Shown: positions 1 to 9,126 of the stretch, piece after piece | Layout: every line of letters starts with the position of its first letter | Numbering within the stretch: the stretch's first letter is position 1 | NCBI RefSeq assembly: GCF_025847275.1 | Contig: NZ_JAOZEV010000003.1 | Coordinates: 310,001 to 374,000, forward strand | Length of the DNA stretch: 64,000 nt | DNA from: Flavobacterium frigoritolerans | Lineage (GTDB): Bacteria > Bacteroidota > Bacteroidia > Flavobacteriales > Flavobacteriaceae | Reading direction: 5' to 3' | Position numbers and translations under genes: made by a program | The notes under the pieces: generated by a model | What the model was told of the DNA's origin: nothing | The model's database searches: none | What the model saw: only the letters and a program-made list of their open reading frames with translations

Positions 1-188
1 TCGTTTAGGATATAGATTTTAAATGCCCCTTTTAGAATGAATCCTTCATAAGCATTATTAGAATTCTGAATTTGCAAAAACTCGTTTTTCCTCAATTTAA
101 CGAATTCTGTTTTTTTAATAATTGCATCCCATTCCGTATCTGTAAGGGCAATTTTTCGCTCGATATTATCCCTTAACATTTTACACAT
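1..188 (-). CDS. Crp/Fnr-type regulator, N-terminal part (cut by window edge)
   Basis: On the minus strand a reading frame opens at ATG 188 (alternative ATG 179, same frame) and runs off the window start without a stop. The visible 62 residues include a segment of the type KKTEFVKLRKNEFLQ followed by GFILKGAFKIYIL. This matches the start of the cyclic-nucleotide-binding-like beta roll of flavobacterial Crp/Fnr family regulators. The DNA-binding helix-turn-helix would lie outside the window, so neither target nor ligand can be judged. It is divergent from the pectate lyase gene and shares its upstream region. Confidence 0.6.
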   Translation of the reverse strand, partial: MCKMLRDNIERKIALTDTEWDAIIKKTEFVKLRKNEFLQIQNSNNAYEGFILKGAFKIYILN

Positions 189-266
189 ATAGATTATTTT
201 ATATTTTTAGCAAAAACAGTATAACTATTTAATTCACAATATATTTATAGATAACAAAAAATAAAT

Positions 267-278
267 GTAATCGATTAC
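267..278. promoter_or_regulatory. 12-bp perfect palindrome, LacI-family-like operator
   Basis: GTAATCGATTAC is a perfect palindrome with the central CG step and the AATCGATT core typical of LacI-family operators. It lies about 90 bases upstream of the pectate lyase start, in the divergent region shared with the Crp/Fnr-type gene. LacI-family regulators often control sugar-polymer genes, so a role in pectin-responsive control is an inference. A weak -7-like box, GACTTTTG, lies at 332-339. Confidence 0.4.
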
Positions 279-368
279 TAAATTAATAAAAAAGATAGAA
301 CTAGTTCAATTTTTTTAAAATATTTTATAAAGACTTTTGGCATATTAATTAACCCCAAAATATCTATT

Positions 369-1478
369 ATGAAGATTAAATCAACATTATCGGTGTTATT
401 ACTAACTCTGATTTTCGGCTTTGCAAGTTGCAACAGCGAAGAAATTACTGCTACACAAAATGGTGATAGCAACGCAAGTACTGTTTTATCAACAAGTCAA
501 AATCTTACAGCCAAAGTTGGCAATTGTGCTGAGGTTCCGGGATGGGCATCTCAAAACGGAGGAACTACTGGTGGCGGAAATGCTGCTGAAACGGTTGTTA
601 CTACCTACGCTCAATTAAAAGCTGCTATCGAAAATAGTGCTGTAAAAGTGGTAAAGGTTACTGGTACTATCACAATTACAACAAGATTATCTTTTCAGGA
701 TCAATCTGGTAAAACAATTTATGGTGCTAGTGGTGCAAAATTAGTTTCTACGGATCAAACTAAAGCAAACTCTGGTATCATCAATATTAAAAGATGTACC
801 AATATTATTATCCGAAATTTAATTTTTGAAGGTCCTGGTGCTTATGATACCGATGGTTGGGACAATGCTATTATAGACGACTGCCAAAACGTTTGGGTTG
901 ATCATTGCGAGTTTAGAGATGGTGTAGATGGTAATCTTGATATCAAAAACAAATCGAATTACGTTACTGTTTCTTATACTAAATTTGCCTACTTAAAACC
1001 TCCTAAGGCTGGTGGTTCTGGTGGAACTGATGATCATAGATTTTCTAACCTAATTGGTTCTAGCGATAGTGCTACGGCTGATCGCGGAAATTTAAAAATT
1101 ACTTTTGCTCGTTGCTGGTGGGCTCCTGGCTGTAAAGAAAGAATGCCTAGAGTACGTTTTGGTCAAGTACATATTATAAATAGCTATTTCAATAGTACTG
1201 TTAGTAACAAATGTATTGCTGCTGGTTTTGAAGCCAATATCCGTGTAGAAAACAATGTATTCGAAGGGGTAAAAACTCCTATTGATTTAATGACTGGTTA
1301 TACGGCTGTAACTGCTGTTGGGAATATTTTTACAAGTACAACTGGAAATACGGCAGGAAGCAATACTGCTTTTACTCCGCCATATTCTATTGTAACGCTT
1401 GCCGCGTCGGCAGTTAAAGCTGATATTACTGCTAGTGCTGGTGCTACATTTACTGGCAATACTTGCGGATCGTTTTAA
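369..1478 (+). CDS. Pectate lyase, PL1 family, lipoprotein
   Basis: The 369-aa protein should cleave polygalacturonate by beta-elimination outside the cell or at its surface. It starts with a lipoprotein signal peptide (basic start, hydrophobic stretch, FASC lipobox near residue 20). The body is a right-handed beta-helix of the PL1 type, with the family signatures WVDHCEF near residues 177-183, the GGSGGTDDHR segment, and the arginine-bearing stretch CKERMPRVRFGQVHIINSYF. It lacks the extra carbohydrate-binding modules seen in larger homologues. It stands alone, with no SusC/SusD genes in view, and is followed by a strong hairpin terminator. The family is clear; the exact substrate (pectate or methylated pectin) is not. 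Confidence 0.92.
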   Translation: MKIKSTLSVLLLTLIFGFASCNSEEITATQNGDSNASTVLSTSQNLTAKVGNCAEVPGWASQNGGTTGGGNAAETVVTTYAQLKAAIENSAVKVVKVTGTITITTRLSFQDQSGKTIYGASGAKLVSTDQTKANSGIINIKRCTNIIIRNLIFEGPGAYDTDGWDNAIIDDCQNVWVDHCEFRDGVDGNLDIKNKSNYVTVSYTKFAYLKPPKAGGSGGTDDHRFSNLIGSSDSATADRGNLKITFARCWWAPGCKERMPRVRFGQVHIINSYFNSTVSNKCIAAGFEANIRVENNVFEGVKTPIDLMTGYTAVTAVGNIFTSTTGNTAGSNTAFTPPYSIVTLAASAVKADITASAGATFTGNTCGSF

Positions 1479-1487
1479 TTTAATTTA

Positions 1488-1564
1488 ACCATATAAGTCA
1501 TGTAAGTACATTTAAGTTTTAAGGCTTGGAGTATTTTATATGACTTATATGGTTTCTTTTTTTT
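1488..1564 (+). terminator. Long-stem terminator after the pectate lyase gene
   Basis: A perfect 14-bp inverted repeat pairs 1488-1501 (ACCATATAAGTCAT) with 1540-1553. The loop is about 38 bases and the second arm is followed by TTCTTTTTTTT. The stem plus T-run fits a rho-independent terminator, although the loop is unusually long. Confidence 0.65.
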
Positions 1565-1591
1565 AGATAGGAAAGTAAGGAAGAATAGTTA

Positions 1592-1744
1592 ACCGCAAAG
1601 GTCGCAATGGGTTACGCGAAGTTCGCTAAGATATTGTTCAGAAAGACAATATTGTAATTTTTTATGTTTAAATCCGGTACTTCATTTACCGTTTTCAACT
1701 TACATTTTACCAACCTTTGTACCTCTGCCTCTTTGCTCCTTTTC
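1592..1744. repeat. Flavobacterial intergenic repeat words
   Basis: Two low-complexity stretches lie here: 1592-1630, built of words such as CCGCAAAGGTCGC and CGCGAAGTTCGC, and 1708-1744, a run of ACCTTTGTACCTCTG-like words. The same word style recurs at 41631-41667 and 41785-41820, so these are dispersed intergenic repeats. No gene is visible in this gap. Confidence 0.45.
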
Positions 1745-2128
1745 TTAAAGAACCAATTCCTCAAACAATCTCTTAATGGTTTTATCCAAATCCTGAGATA
1801 ATCCTGTATGTGGTCTTGAGGTTTGAATTGCCGAACTACGTATGGCTGTTAACCAACGAAATCGCTCAGGAATTTCCATTTGTCCAATTGGTCCGCCATC
1901 TTTGGCTCCATTGACTATTTTTTCTAATGAGGTTAAATTACAATGCAATTGTTCGACATCAAAATCAGCTGAAAGGGCTTGAACTCTGGCATCGTTTATA
2001 TGGTACAATACTTTTATAAATTTGGCTCTTTTGCTAAATAATATGACACCTATATTTAGGAATTCTTCACGCTCTACTCTTGGTACAACACGAATTACGG
2101 CATATTCATATAAGTGACTATCTTGCAT
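1745..2128 (-). CDS. DUF3037 family protein
   Basis: The 127-aa protein matches the DUF3037 family: the start YEYAVIRVVPRVEREEFLNIGV is characteristic (given here in part as YAVIRVVPRVEREEF and LNIGVILF). It is a soluble alpha/beta protein of unknown biochemical role. Its start overlaps the end of the HipA-like gene upstream by 11 bases, so the two are translationally coupled. In many bacteria DUF3037 sits beside a HipA-like kinase gene, which suggests the two work together. Confidence 0.8.
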   Translation of the reverse strand: MQDSHLYEYAVIRVVPRVEREEFLNIGVILFSKRAKFIKVLYHINDARVQALSADFDVEQLHCNLTSLEKIVNGAKDGGPIGQMEIPERFRWLTAIRSSAIQTSRPHTGLSQDLDKTIKRLFEELVL

Positions 2129-2900
2129 TTTCGGCTTGTTTTACAAAAATTTCAGAATGGTTTAGTCGTGTTTGCAAAAATTGTAAATATACATTTCGCA
2201 ATCCTTCAGGCGTTTCATCAGTATCTTCCCAATTGAGCCATTCGTCTGGAATAAGCGCTACAATTTCTTGTAATAATTCGGGAGTTAAAACTGCTTTATA
2301 TTCTGAATCGACTTCTTTTAAAAGTGATGCTTGTGGCAACAATACGTGATCTTTTATTAATGCAAAAGGACTTTTGGCATGTTGTTCCCAGTTGTTCCAT
2401 GAATGATGAAAATACAAACAAGCTCCATGATCGATTAACCACAGTTCTTTATGCCATATAAGCATATTAGTGTTTCTGAATGTACGATCTACATTGGTAA
2501 TAAAAGCATCTAACCAAACAATTTGCGACGCAAGTTTAGGATCAACCACTGTTACAACCGGATCAAAAGTAATTGCTCCTGATAAAAAATGTAATGCCAA
2601 ATTAAGTCCTTGACTTCCTTGTAGTAAATCCTGAATTTCTTCATCGCCTTCGGTTCTGCCAAAAGCTTCATCTAAATTAGCAAATACCAATTCGGGAATT
2701 TGAAGTTTTAATACATTGGCAATTGCGCCACCTACCAATTCGGCAATTAGTGCTTTTACGCCATGTCCGGCTCCTTTAAATTTTAGGACATATTTAAAAT
2801 CATCATCTGCTTCGGCCAAAGCGGGTAATGAACCGCCTTCGCGCAACGGACTTATATAACGCGTCACATTTACCGTTCTTAAATCGAGTTTGTTTTTCAT
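2118..2900 (-). CDS. HipA-like kinase family protein
   Basis: This 260-aa protein resembles the stand-alone HipA-like kinase fold. An N-terminal segment YVLKFKGAGHGVKALIAE would supply the nucleotide-binding lysine. A central IVWLDAFITNVDRTFRNTN gives an HxD-like catalytic loop (here NVDRTFRNTN), and LWLIDHGACLYFHHSW supplies a metal-binding DHG. Unlike the HipA toxin it has no HipB-type antitoxin partner; the next gene is DUF3037 with an 11-base overlap. Whether it phosphorylates a protein, and whether it is a toxin, is unknown. Confidence 0.78.
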   Translation of the reverse strand: MKNKLDLRTVNVTRYISPLREGGSLPALAEADDDFKYVLKFKGAGHGVKALIAELVGGAIANVLKLQIPELVFANLDEAFGRTEGDEEIQDLLQGSQGLNLALHFLSGAITFDPVVTVVDPKLASQIVWLDAFITNVDRTFRNTNMLIWHKELWLIDHGACLYFHHSWNNWEQHAKSPFALIKDHVLLPQASLLKEVDSEYKAVLTPELLQEIVALIPDEWLNWEDTDETPEGLRNVYLQFLQTRLNHSEIFVKQAENAR

Positions 2901-3431
2901 AGTCAGCTTTTACTGGAATACAAACTTACTAATTTTAGATTTGTTAGTCTTCTTGGATTTTTAGATTATTCGAATTCTTGGGTTTTTAGAGGCAAGAGTA
3001 TAGGAGCAAGACTTAGAGTTTCATTTAAAGTTTGTTATTCTTTGCGTAATCTAAGCGCAACAGTTATCACATCACGTTTGTAGAGAAGCACCGCAATGCG
3101 TCTTCTGCAATATATTCCGTTAAGACAAGACAAATAGTTGCGCTAATTTTGGTTCTCGCAGATTTTGCAGATTCAGCAGATTTTTTTCTCTGGTTTGGTT
3201 TTAGGATTCAGTTTGTGGAATGTATTGCGGTCCTTCGGCTCCGCTCAGGAAGACAAACTGAGTAATCTAAAATAAAAAAACATCCTTAAATCTTTTTTTT
3301 TTAAATCTTGAATCTCTAAGTCTTTCTTCTATACTCTTGTCTCTATACTCTTGTTTCTATACTCTTGTTTCTATACTCTTGTTTCTATACTCTTATTTCT
3401 ATACTCTTGTTTCTCTAAGTCTTATCTCTAA
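2901..3431. other. 531-base intergenic region filled with repeats
   Basis: No convincing gene is present. The stretch contains an element at 2992-3018 (GCAAGAGTATAGGAGCAAG and following), words such as GCAGATTTTGCAGATTCAG near 3160, a CCTTCGGCTCCGCTCAGGA segment near 3230, and the 14-bp tandem array at 3328-3411. The 2992-3018 element is roughly the reverse complement of the tandem array, so the gap is bracketed by oppositely oriented copies of the same repeat family. Confidence 0.55.
3328..3411. repeat. Six tandem copies of a 14-bp unit
   Basis: The unit TCTATACTCTTGTT is repeated six times head to tail (3328, 3342, 3356, 3370, 3384, 3398). The first copy ends in TC and the fifth reads CTTATT; the others are identical. 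A related partial copy (TCTCTAAGTCTTATC) follows. Such near-identical short tandem copies are prone to change in number. Confidence 0.85.
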
Positions 3432-4277
3432 CTAATCTAATGACAAAAATGCTTTCCCAAGATTTTCAATAATATCTGATGCTATGAATGACTGATATCC
3501 TGTTTCGGGTAGGGCAATATCGGCAGTTAAGCCGTGTATGTAAACTCCTAATTGCGCAGCTTGAATTGGCAAATATCCTTGAGCTAACAAACTAGTGATT
3601 ATTCCCGTTAACACATCACCACTTCCTGCGGTTGCCAGTGCTGCATTTCCTGTTGTATTTTGATAGCTATCTTCTCCATTTATTATATATGTTGGAGCGC
3701 CTTTCATGACTATTATTACTTGGTGTTTTTTGGAGAATTCTATGGTTTTTTCAAATTTTTCGCTGTCTGAATTCCAATTTCCTATCAACCGTTCTAATTC
3801 TTTGGGATGTGGTGTAAGCACAGTATTTGCTTGTAATAAAGCAAACCATGATTTATTTTGTGATAGGATATTTAGTGCATCAGCATCGATAACTGCTGGT
3901 GTTTTATTTGTTTTTAAAAACTCATAAAATGTTTTTTGTGTCTTGGGCTCCTGCCCTATTCCTGGGCCAATTCCTATGGCTTGTGGCTTAATCTCAAAAT
4001 AGATTTCGGAGATGTAGTCTTCATCAGTTGAGGTTACAACCATTACTTCGGGAATTGTAGATTGGAGAATTTCGTAACCACATTTTGGGATAAGGGTAGT
4101 TACTAGTCCGCAACCTGATTTGATACAAGCCTTTGATGCTAAAACTGCCGCTCCTATCTTGCCATAACTTCCTGCAATGATCGCTGCATGTCCTTGTATT
4201 CCTTTGTGAGTATGTGGATTTATAGGCTTGTAGATCTTTTTAATCTTGGCTTTTGTTATTGCTATTGTGGCTTTCAT
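3432..4277 (-). CDS. nnrD: ADP/ATP-dependent NAD(P)H-hydrate dehydratase
   Basis: This 281-aa enzyme repairs damaged NAD(P)H by dehydrating the S-form of NAD(P)H hydrate at the cost of ADP or ATP. The ribokinase-like fold is shown by [18 protein letters not shown] near the N-terminus, [12 protein letters not shown] in the middle, and the glycine-rich [18 protein letters not shown] near residues 218-235, which holds the catalytic Asp. The N-terminal epimerase domain (NnrE) found in fused versions is absent, so this is the dehydratase domain alone. It follows a repeat-rich gap and is divergent from gcvT. Confidence 0.88.
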   Translation of the reverse strand: MKATIAITKAKIKKIYKPINPHTHKGIQGHAAIIAGSYGKIGAAVLASKACIKSGCGLVTTLIPKCGYEILQSTIPEVMVVTSTDEDYISEIYFEIKPQAIGIGPGIGQEPKTQKTFYEFLKTNKTPAVIDADALNILSQNKSWFALLQANTVLTPHPKELERLIGNWNSDSEKFEKTIEFSKKHQVIIVMKGAPTYIINGEDSYQNTTGNAALATAGSGDVLTGIITSLLAQGYLPIQAAQLGVYIHGLTADIALPETGYQSFIASDIIENLGKAFLSLD

Positions 4278-4524
4278 TGAATAGTTATTTTAATTAAAAT
4301 TACAAAAAACCATGATTCTAAAATAATTAATATTTCCTGATTGGCTCTAGCCCTGATTACTTCACTAATATTTTTATTTTAATAAGTGTTCAGTGAACTA
4401 CGTTTGCAGCGGTATCCTTTATGTTTTTCCTTTAAAAACATAAAGATATAGCGAATAGCAGGAAACAGCTCCTAATTTTTGCGATTTTTATAATTCTGAG
4501 TACTTGTTTACAACATTTTTTGAA

Positions 4525-4532
4525 TAAATTTG
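4525..4532 (+). promoter_or_regulatory. -7 promoter box of gcvT
   Basis: TAAATTTG matches the Bacteroidota -7 consensus TAnnTTTG and is preceded, after 18 bases, by TTG at 4504-4506, as expected for the -33 element. It lies 26 bases before the gcvT start. Confidence 0.6.
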
Positions 4533-4557
4533 CGATTAACTTTTATAAACACACACA

Positions 4558-5640
4558 ATGAAAAATACTGCGCTAACGCACATACATGAGGGTTTGGGAG
4601 CGAAAATGCTACCTTTTGCTGGTTATAATATGCCTATTTTATACGAAGGTGTAAATGCTGAACACGAAACAGTTCGTACTGGCGTTGGCGTTTTTGATGT
4701 TTCGCATATGGGAGAATTTTTATTAACTGGTCCAAATGCTTTGGCTTTAATTCAGAAAGTTACTTCTAATGACGCATCAACGCTAACTATTGGTAAAGCT
4801 CAATATTCTTGCTTACCTAATAATGATGGCGGAATTGTAGATGATTTGATTATTTATAAAATGAAAGAGGAAGAGTATTTACTTGTTGTAAATGCTTCGA
4901 ATATTGATAAAGATTGGAATTGGATTTCTTCTCACAATGATGTAGGTGCTGAAATGAAAAATCTTTCAGATGATTACTCTTTATTGGCAATTCAGGGGCC
5001 TAAAGCCGTTGAAGCAATGCAAAGTTTAACTTCTGTAGATTTATCTGCTATTCCATATTACCATTTTGAAGTTGGTACTTTTGCTGGAATTGAGAATGTT
5101 ATTATTTCAGCTACTGGCTATACTGGTTCGGGTGGTTTTGAAATTTATTGCAAAAATGATGAGGTTGAACACATCTGGAATAAGGTGTTTGAAGCTGGTG
5201 CATCTTTTGGTATTAAACCAATTGGATTGGCAGCTCGTGATACTTTACGTTTAGAAATGGGTTTCTGTTTATACGGAAATGATATTAATGATACTACGTC
5301 TCCTCTTGAGGCTGGACTGGGGTGGATTACAAAATTCACTAAAGATTTTACTAACTCTGAAAATCTAAAGAAACAAAAAGAAGCTGGAGTTACTAAAAAA
5401 CTTGTTGGTTTTGAAATGCAAGAACGTGCTGTACCAAGACAAGGCTATGAAATTGTAGATGCGTCTGGAAATGTAATTGGAATTGTAACTTCTGGAACTA
5501 TGTCTCCGTCTATGACTATTGGTATTGGTTTAGGATACGTTACTGTTGCAAACAGTACTGTAGACAGCGATATCTTTATTAGAATTAGAAAAAATGATGT
5601 TCCTGCGAAAGTGGTAAAATTACCTTTCTACAAAAAATAA
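4558..5640 (+). CDS. gcvT: Aminomethyltransferase (glycine cleavage T protein)
   Basis: The 360-aa T protein takes the aminomethyl group from the lipoyl H protein, releases ammonia and forms methylene-tetrahydrofolate. It spans the full family length, starting [19 protein letters not shown] with the folate-binding region that continues [11 protein letters not shown]. Later come [13 protein letters not shown] and a C-terminal barrel domain with [18 protein letters not shown] and [11 protein letters not shown]. The other glycine cleavage genes (gcvH, gcvP) are not in the window, so the gene stands alone, as is common in flavobacteria. A good promoter precedes it. Confidence 0.96.
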   Translation: MKNTALTHIHEGLGAKMLPFAGYNMPILYEGVNAEHETVRTGVGVFDVSHMGEFLLTGPNALALIQKVTSNDASTLTIGKAQYSCLPNNDGGIVDDLIIYKMKEEEYLLVVNASNIDKDWNWISSHNDVGAEMKNLSDDYSLLAIQGPKAVEAMQSLTSVDLSAIPYYHFEVGTFAGIENVIISATGYTGSGGFEIYCKNDEVEHIWNKVFEAGASFGIKPIGLAARDTLRLEMGFCLYGNDINDTTSPLEAGLGWITKFTKDFTNSENLKKQKEAGVTKKLVGFEMQERAVPRQGYEIVDASGNVIGIVTSGTMSPSMTIGIGLGYVTVANSTVDSDIFIRIRKNDVPAKVVKLPFYKK

Positions 5641-5829
5641 TTCATTTTTAATATACAATACTGAAATACAGCTTATATAGCACAGCCTAAAATGATTAAC
5701 TGAGTTTTATCTTTGAAATCAATTAAATCTGTGGTTAGATTCTCTTTCGACATTAACATTTTAGTGAGATTATACTCGTTTTATCAAAAAAATTAGCGTA
5801 ATTTTAGTTTAAATGTTGATATTCGATTT

Positions 5830-7860
5830 ATGAAAAAATTTTCATTAGTATTTCTACTTGTTGGTTTCTCTCTGTTTGGTCAAAATAGTGACTCTACATG
5901 TGAAATAGTAACCAAAATAAATACGCTTATTCAAAGCGAACATATTCAACCTAAACCGGTAGATGATAGTCTATCGGTTTTTGTTTTTGATAACTTGATC
6001 GATGATCTTGACCCTTCTCGAAATATTTTCCTGAAATCAGAATATGATGCCCTTGCCAAAAAATATCGTCTGAATATTGACAATCTTATTTTAAAAAAAG
6101 ATTGTACTTTCTTAAATGATATTGTTTCTAAATATCGAAATGGTCTCATACGGAATAAAACGGCTTTGGAGAAAATTTTAACTGAACCTATCGATTATTC
6201 TTCAAAAGATACAATTCGGTTCTATAAAAAATCTTTTCCTGTATATATGAAGGAAAACGAAGTTGAGAAAGTATGGCGCAAAAAAATGCGCTACGAGATC
6301 TTGGATGAAATAGCTGAGGTGAGCACTAATCTGGATTCGCTTAAAGCAAATTTTAAATATCTTGAAGCTACTCATAAAAAGGCTGTCCTTGATAATGAAA
6401 TATGTCGAGTTAATACACTTTTGCAAACTGGGAAAAAACCACAGGAAAAGCTATATGATTATTTCTGTACTTACTTTGATCCCCATACTGCCTATTTTAG
6501 CAATGACTCTAAATCTAGTTTTGTCGCTTCTTTATCTAAAGAACACCTATCATTGGGATTAAACGTAAACCTAAATGAGAAAAACGAAATTATTGTTGCT
6601 GAATTAGATCCAAATGGGCCTGCGTTTCAAACTGGTCAAATAAAAAAAGGAGACCAAATTATCTCTATATCTAACCAAAAAGAAACTTTAAAAGTTTCAT
6701 GTGCTACTCTTGAATCTATTTCGACTATGATTTTATCTGAATCGAACAAAAGTATTACGCTTACCCTTAAAAGAAATTCTGGAAAAAGTTTTGATGTTTA
6801 CATCGAAAAACAAATCATGAAAGATGAAGAAAACTCTGTTTTTAGCTTCATAATAGGCAAAGAAAGTAAGATTGGTTATATAAAAATCCCTAGCTTTTAT
6901 GCCGATTTGGAAGGCAATAGCGGGAAAGGCTGTGCTGATGATACTGCTAAAGAAATTATAAAATTACAGAAAGATAACATCAAAGGTCTTGTTATTGATT
7001 TAATCGATAATGGTGGAGGATCAATGGAAGAGGCTATAAAACTAGCCGGAATGTTTATCGATAACGGCCCTATCTCGATTGTTGTAGATAACAAAAACGA
7101 ACAGTCGGTTATTAATGATCCTTACAAAGGAATGCTCTACAAAGGCATTGTTGTTGTTCTAGTTAATGGTAATACGGCATCGGCGAGCGAGTTTTTTGCA
7201 TCGATTATGCAAGATTACAATCGTGCTTTACTATTAGGGAGCAATACATTAGGAAAAGCAACTATGCAAACCATACAATCATTAGATGAGAATAAAAATA
7301 CTGATTTTCTAAAAATAACAATTAATAAATTTTACCGAATAACAGGAAAAAGTCATCAATATATAGGTATAACTCCCGATGTAGTTCTTCCTGAATTTTA
7401 TGAAAATATTATAGCAAAAGAGAAAAATTTTCCAACTGCTATTAAAAATGATTCTATTATTCCTATCCCAAAATTTAGACCTTACGTAAAAAGAAGTTTA
7501 ATAAATAGACTTGCCGATGATAGCAGCATCAGAGTGGCAGCCAGTGATTATTTTAATAATATAATTACAATAAACAAAAAAATAGATCAACTGGTTAACA
7601 CTCCTCGAACTGAGATTCCAATGACTTTAGAATCTGTTTTTGAACAGAAAAAAACAAGAAATCGTTTATGGGAAGAAATCACTTCTTATAACACTAAAAA
7701 TGACCCGCTGGATGTATACAACTCGACAGTAAACCGATTCCTTTTGGGAATTCATCCTACTGAAAAAACCATGAATCAATATCAAATTGATAATCTTAAA
7801 ACTAATCCTTACTTAAACGAAGCAGTAAATATTATTAATGATTTTAATGCTGCTAGGTAA
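5830..7860 (+). CDS. S41 family C-terminal processing peptidase
   Basis: The 676-aa protein is a periplasmic or surface serine protease of the Tsp/CtpA type. It has an N-terminal signal peptide (residues 1-17), a helical Tsp-type N-terminal domain with DNLIDDLDPSRNIFL and YFDPHTAYFS, and a PDZ domain around residues 235-320 (ELDPNGPAFQTGQIKKGDQI). The protease core follows: IGYIKIPSFY, VIDLIDNGGGSMEEA, VLVNGNTASASEFFAS with the nucleophilic Ser, and LGKATMQTIQ with the general-base Lys. The catalytic Ser/Lys pair looks intact. It stands alone between gcvT and yebC. Its substrates, probably tagged or misfolded envelope proteins, are not known from sequence. Confidence 0.9.
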   Translation: MKKFSLVFLLVGFSLFGQNSDSTCEIVTKINTLIQSEHIQPKPVDDSLSVFVFDNLIDDLDPSRNIFLKSEYDALAKKYRLNIDNLILKKDCTFLNDIVSKYRNGLIRNKTALEKILTEPIDYSSKDTIRFYKKSFPVYMKENEVEKVWRKKMRYEILDEIAEVSTNLDSLKANFKYLEATHKKAVLDNEICRVNTLLQTGKKPQEKLYDYFCTYFDPHTAYFSNDSKSSFVASLSKEHLSLGLNVNLNEKNEIIVAELDPNGPAFQTGQIKKGDQIISISNQKETLKVSCATLESISTMILSESNKSITLTLKRNSGKSFDVYIEKQIMKDEENSVFSFIIGKESKIGYIKIPSFYADLEGNSGKGCADDTAKEIIKLQKDNIKGLVIDLIDNGGGSMEEAIKLAGMFIDNGPISIVVDNKNEQSVINDPYKGMLYKGIVVVLVNGNTASASEFFASIMQDYNRALLLGSNTLGKATMQTIQSLDENKNTDFLKITINKFYRITGKSHQYIGITPDVVLPEFYENIIAKEKNFPTAIKNDSIIPIPKFRPYVKRSLINRLADDSSIRVAASDYFNNIITINKKIDQLVNTPRTEIPMTLESVFEQKKTRNRLWEEITSYNTKNDPLDVYNSTVNRFLLGIHPTEKTMNQYQIDNLKTNPYLNEAVNIINDFNAAR

Positions 7861-8100
7861 TGGTTAATTGCAGTATTCAGTTTCAGTTTCAGTCTAAACT
7901 TTACGGTTAGATTCTAACAATACACTGCCTTTTTTACTAGAATTACTTAGTCACTGCTGAACTATAAATTAGTTCTAGATACTAAGTCTGTAAACTACTT
8001 ACCATGTAGTATATAATCTCAATTTACAGTTTAACTGTCACCTATTTACATTTCACCAAAAAAAACATAGTGTTTGTTTTTATAAAATAACTAATAACTG

Positions 8101-8108
8101 TATTTTTG
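8101..8108 (+). promoter_or_regulatory. -7 promoter box of the yebC-type gene
   Basis: TATTTTTG fits TAnnTTTG and lies 23 bases before the start codon at 8132. A TTTG occurs at 8073-8076, a spacing of 24 bases, slightly long for a -33 element. Confidence 0.5.
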
Positions 8109-8131
8109 CAACTCAAAATAAAAAATCAGCA

Positions 8132-8845
8132 ATGGGAAGAGCGTTTGAATTTAGAAAAGGTAGAAAAATGAAGCGTTGGTCAGCAATGGCCAAAACATTT
8201 ACCCGTATTGGTAAAGATATTGTAATGGCTGTTAAAGAAGGTGGTCCTAATCCAGATGCCAATTCTAGACTTAGAGCTGTTATACAAAATGCAAAAGCTG
8301 CCAACATGCCGAAAGACAATGTTGAGCGCGCAATAAAAAATGCCAGCAATAAAGATACTGCCAACTATAAAGAAATTTTATTTGAAGGTTATGCTCCTCA
8401 CGGAATTGCTATATTAATAGAAACTGCATCAGATAATAATAACCGTACAGTAGCCAACATTCGTAGTTATTTTAATAAATGCAACGGAACTATGGGTACA
8501 CAAGGTTCTGTTGATTTTATGTTTGACCATACTTGTAATTTCCGAATCCCTAAAGGTGATCTTGATCCTGAGGAATTAGAATTGGAATTAATCGATTTTG
8601 GTGCTGAAGAGGTTTTTGAAGATGAAGATGGTATCTTAATCTATGCTCCTTTTGGAAGCTTTGGAGCGCTACAAAAAGAACTTGAAAATAGAGGTATTGA
8701 GATTTTATCTTCTGGTTTTGAGCGTATTCCACAAATCACAAAAGAACTTACTGAAGCTCAAATTGCCGATGTAGAAAAACTTATCGAAAAAATTGAAGAG
8801 GATGATGACGTTATGAACGTATATCATACGATGAAAGAAGAATAA
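8132..8845 (+). CDS. YebC/PmpR family protein
   Basis: This 237-aa protein belongs to the YebC/PmpR (TACO1) family, recently linked to easing ribosome stalling and earlier described as a transcription regulator. Its start MGRAFEFRKGRKMKRWSAM is the flavobacterial form of the family's conserved N-terminus. ARGGPNPDAN-like text appears as EGGPNPDANSRLRAVIQNAK, followed by ANMPKDNVERAI and an acidic C-terminal part with YAPFGSFGALQKELENRGI. It is full length, monocistronic, and ends at a clean terminator. Confidence 0.93.
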   Translation: MGRAFEFRKGRKMKRWSAMAKTFTRIGKDIVMAVKEGGPNPDANSRLRAVIQNAKAANMPKDNVERAIKNASNKDTANYKEILFEGYAPHGIAILIETASDNNNRTVANIRSYFNKCNGTMGTQGSVDFMFDHTCNFRIPKGDLDPEELELELIDFGAEEVFEDEDGILIYAPFGSFGALQKELENRGIEILSSGFERIPQITKELTEAQIADVEKLIEKIEEDDDVMNVYHTMKEE

Positions 8846-8866
8846 TTTTTCTTTATATTATAAACT

Positions 8867-8896
8867 AAACTCCAGAGCAATCTGGAGTTTTTTTTT
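8867..8896 (+). terminator. Rho-independent terminator after yebC
   Basis: The stem AAACTCCAGA / TCTGGAGTTT (10 bp) encloses a 4-base loop and is followed by a run of nine or more T. The same AACTCCAGA stem is used again at 37942-37967. Confidence 0.9.
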
Positions 8897-9094
8897 GTTA
8901 TGATAATGAACTAAAATTAAAAAAGTTTGTCTAAATCATCCTTCATAGAATAACTTCCCAAACACATAGTCATAGTAATTGATTTTTCTTTCAATTTTAT
9001 CTTTGAAAAATAACCACTTACATATAAATACAATATTGAACTACAAAAACTACAAAACAACATATTTATATTTTTTTATATAGGAATTTTATTA

Positions 9095-9102
9095 TACTTT
9101 TG
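9095..9102 (+). promoter_or_regulatory. -7 promoter box of the small lipoprotein gene
   Basis: TACTTTTG fits TAnnTTTG and lies 24 bases before the ATG at 9127. This placement supports ATG 9127 rather than the in-frame TTG at 9100, which would fall inside the promoter. Confidence 0.55.
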
Positions 9103-9126
9103 AAGAAATTAATAAATCACAATTTT

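Noticed and set aside
3328-3411. CRISPR-like array
   Set aside because: The 14-bp units are directly adjacent with no spacers and no cas genes are near, so this is a simple tandem repeat.
9100-9126. TTG start for the small lipoprotein
   Set aside because: It overlaps a good -7 box, and the signal peptide begins properly at ATG 9127.
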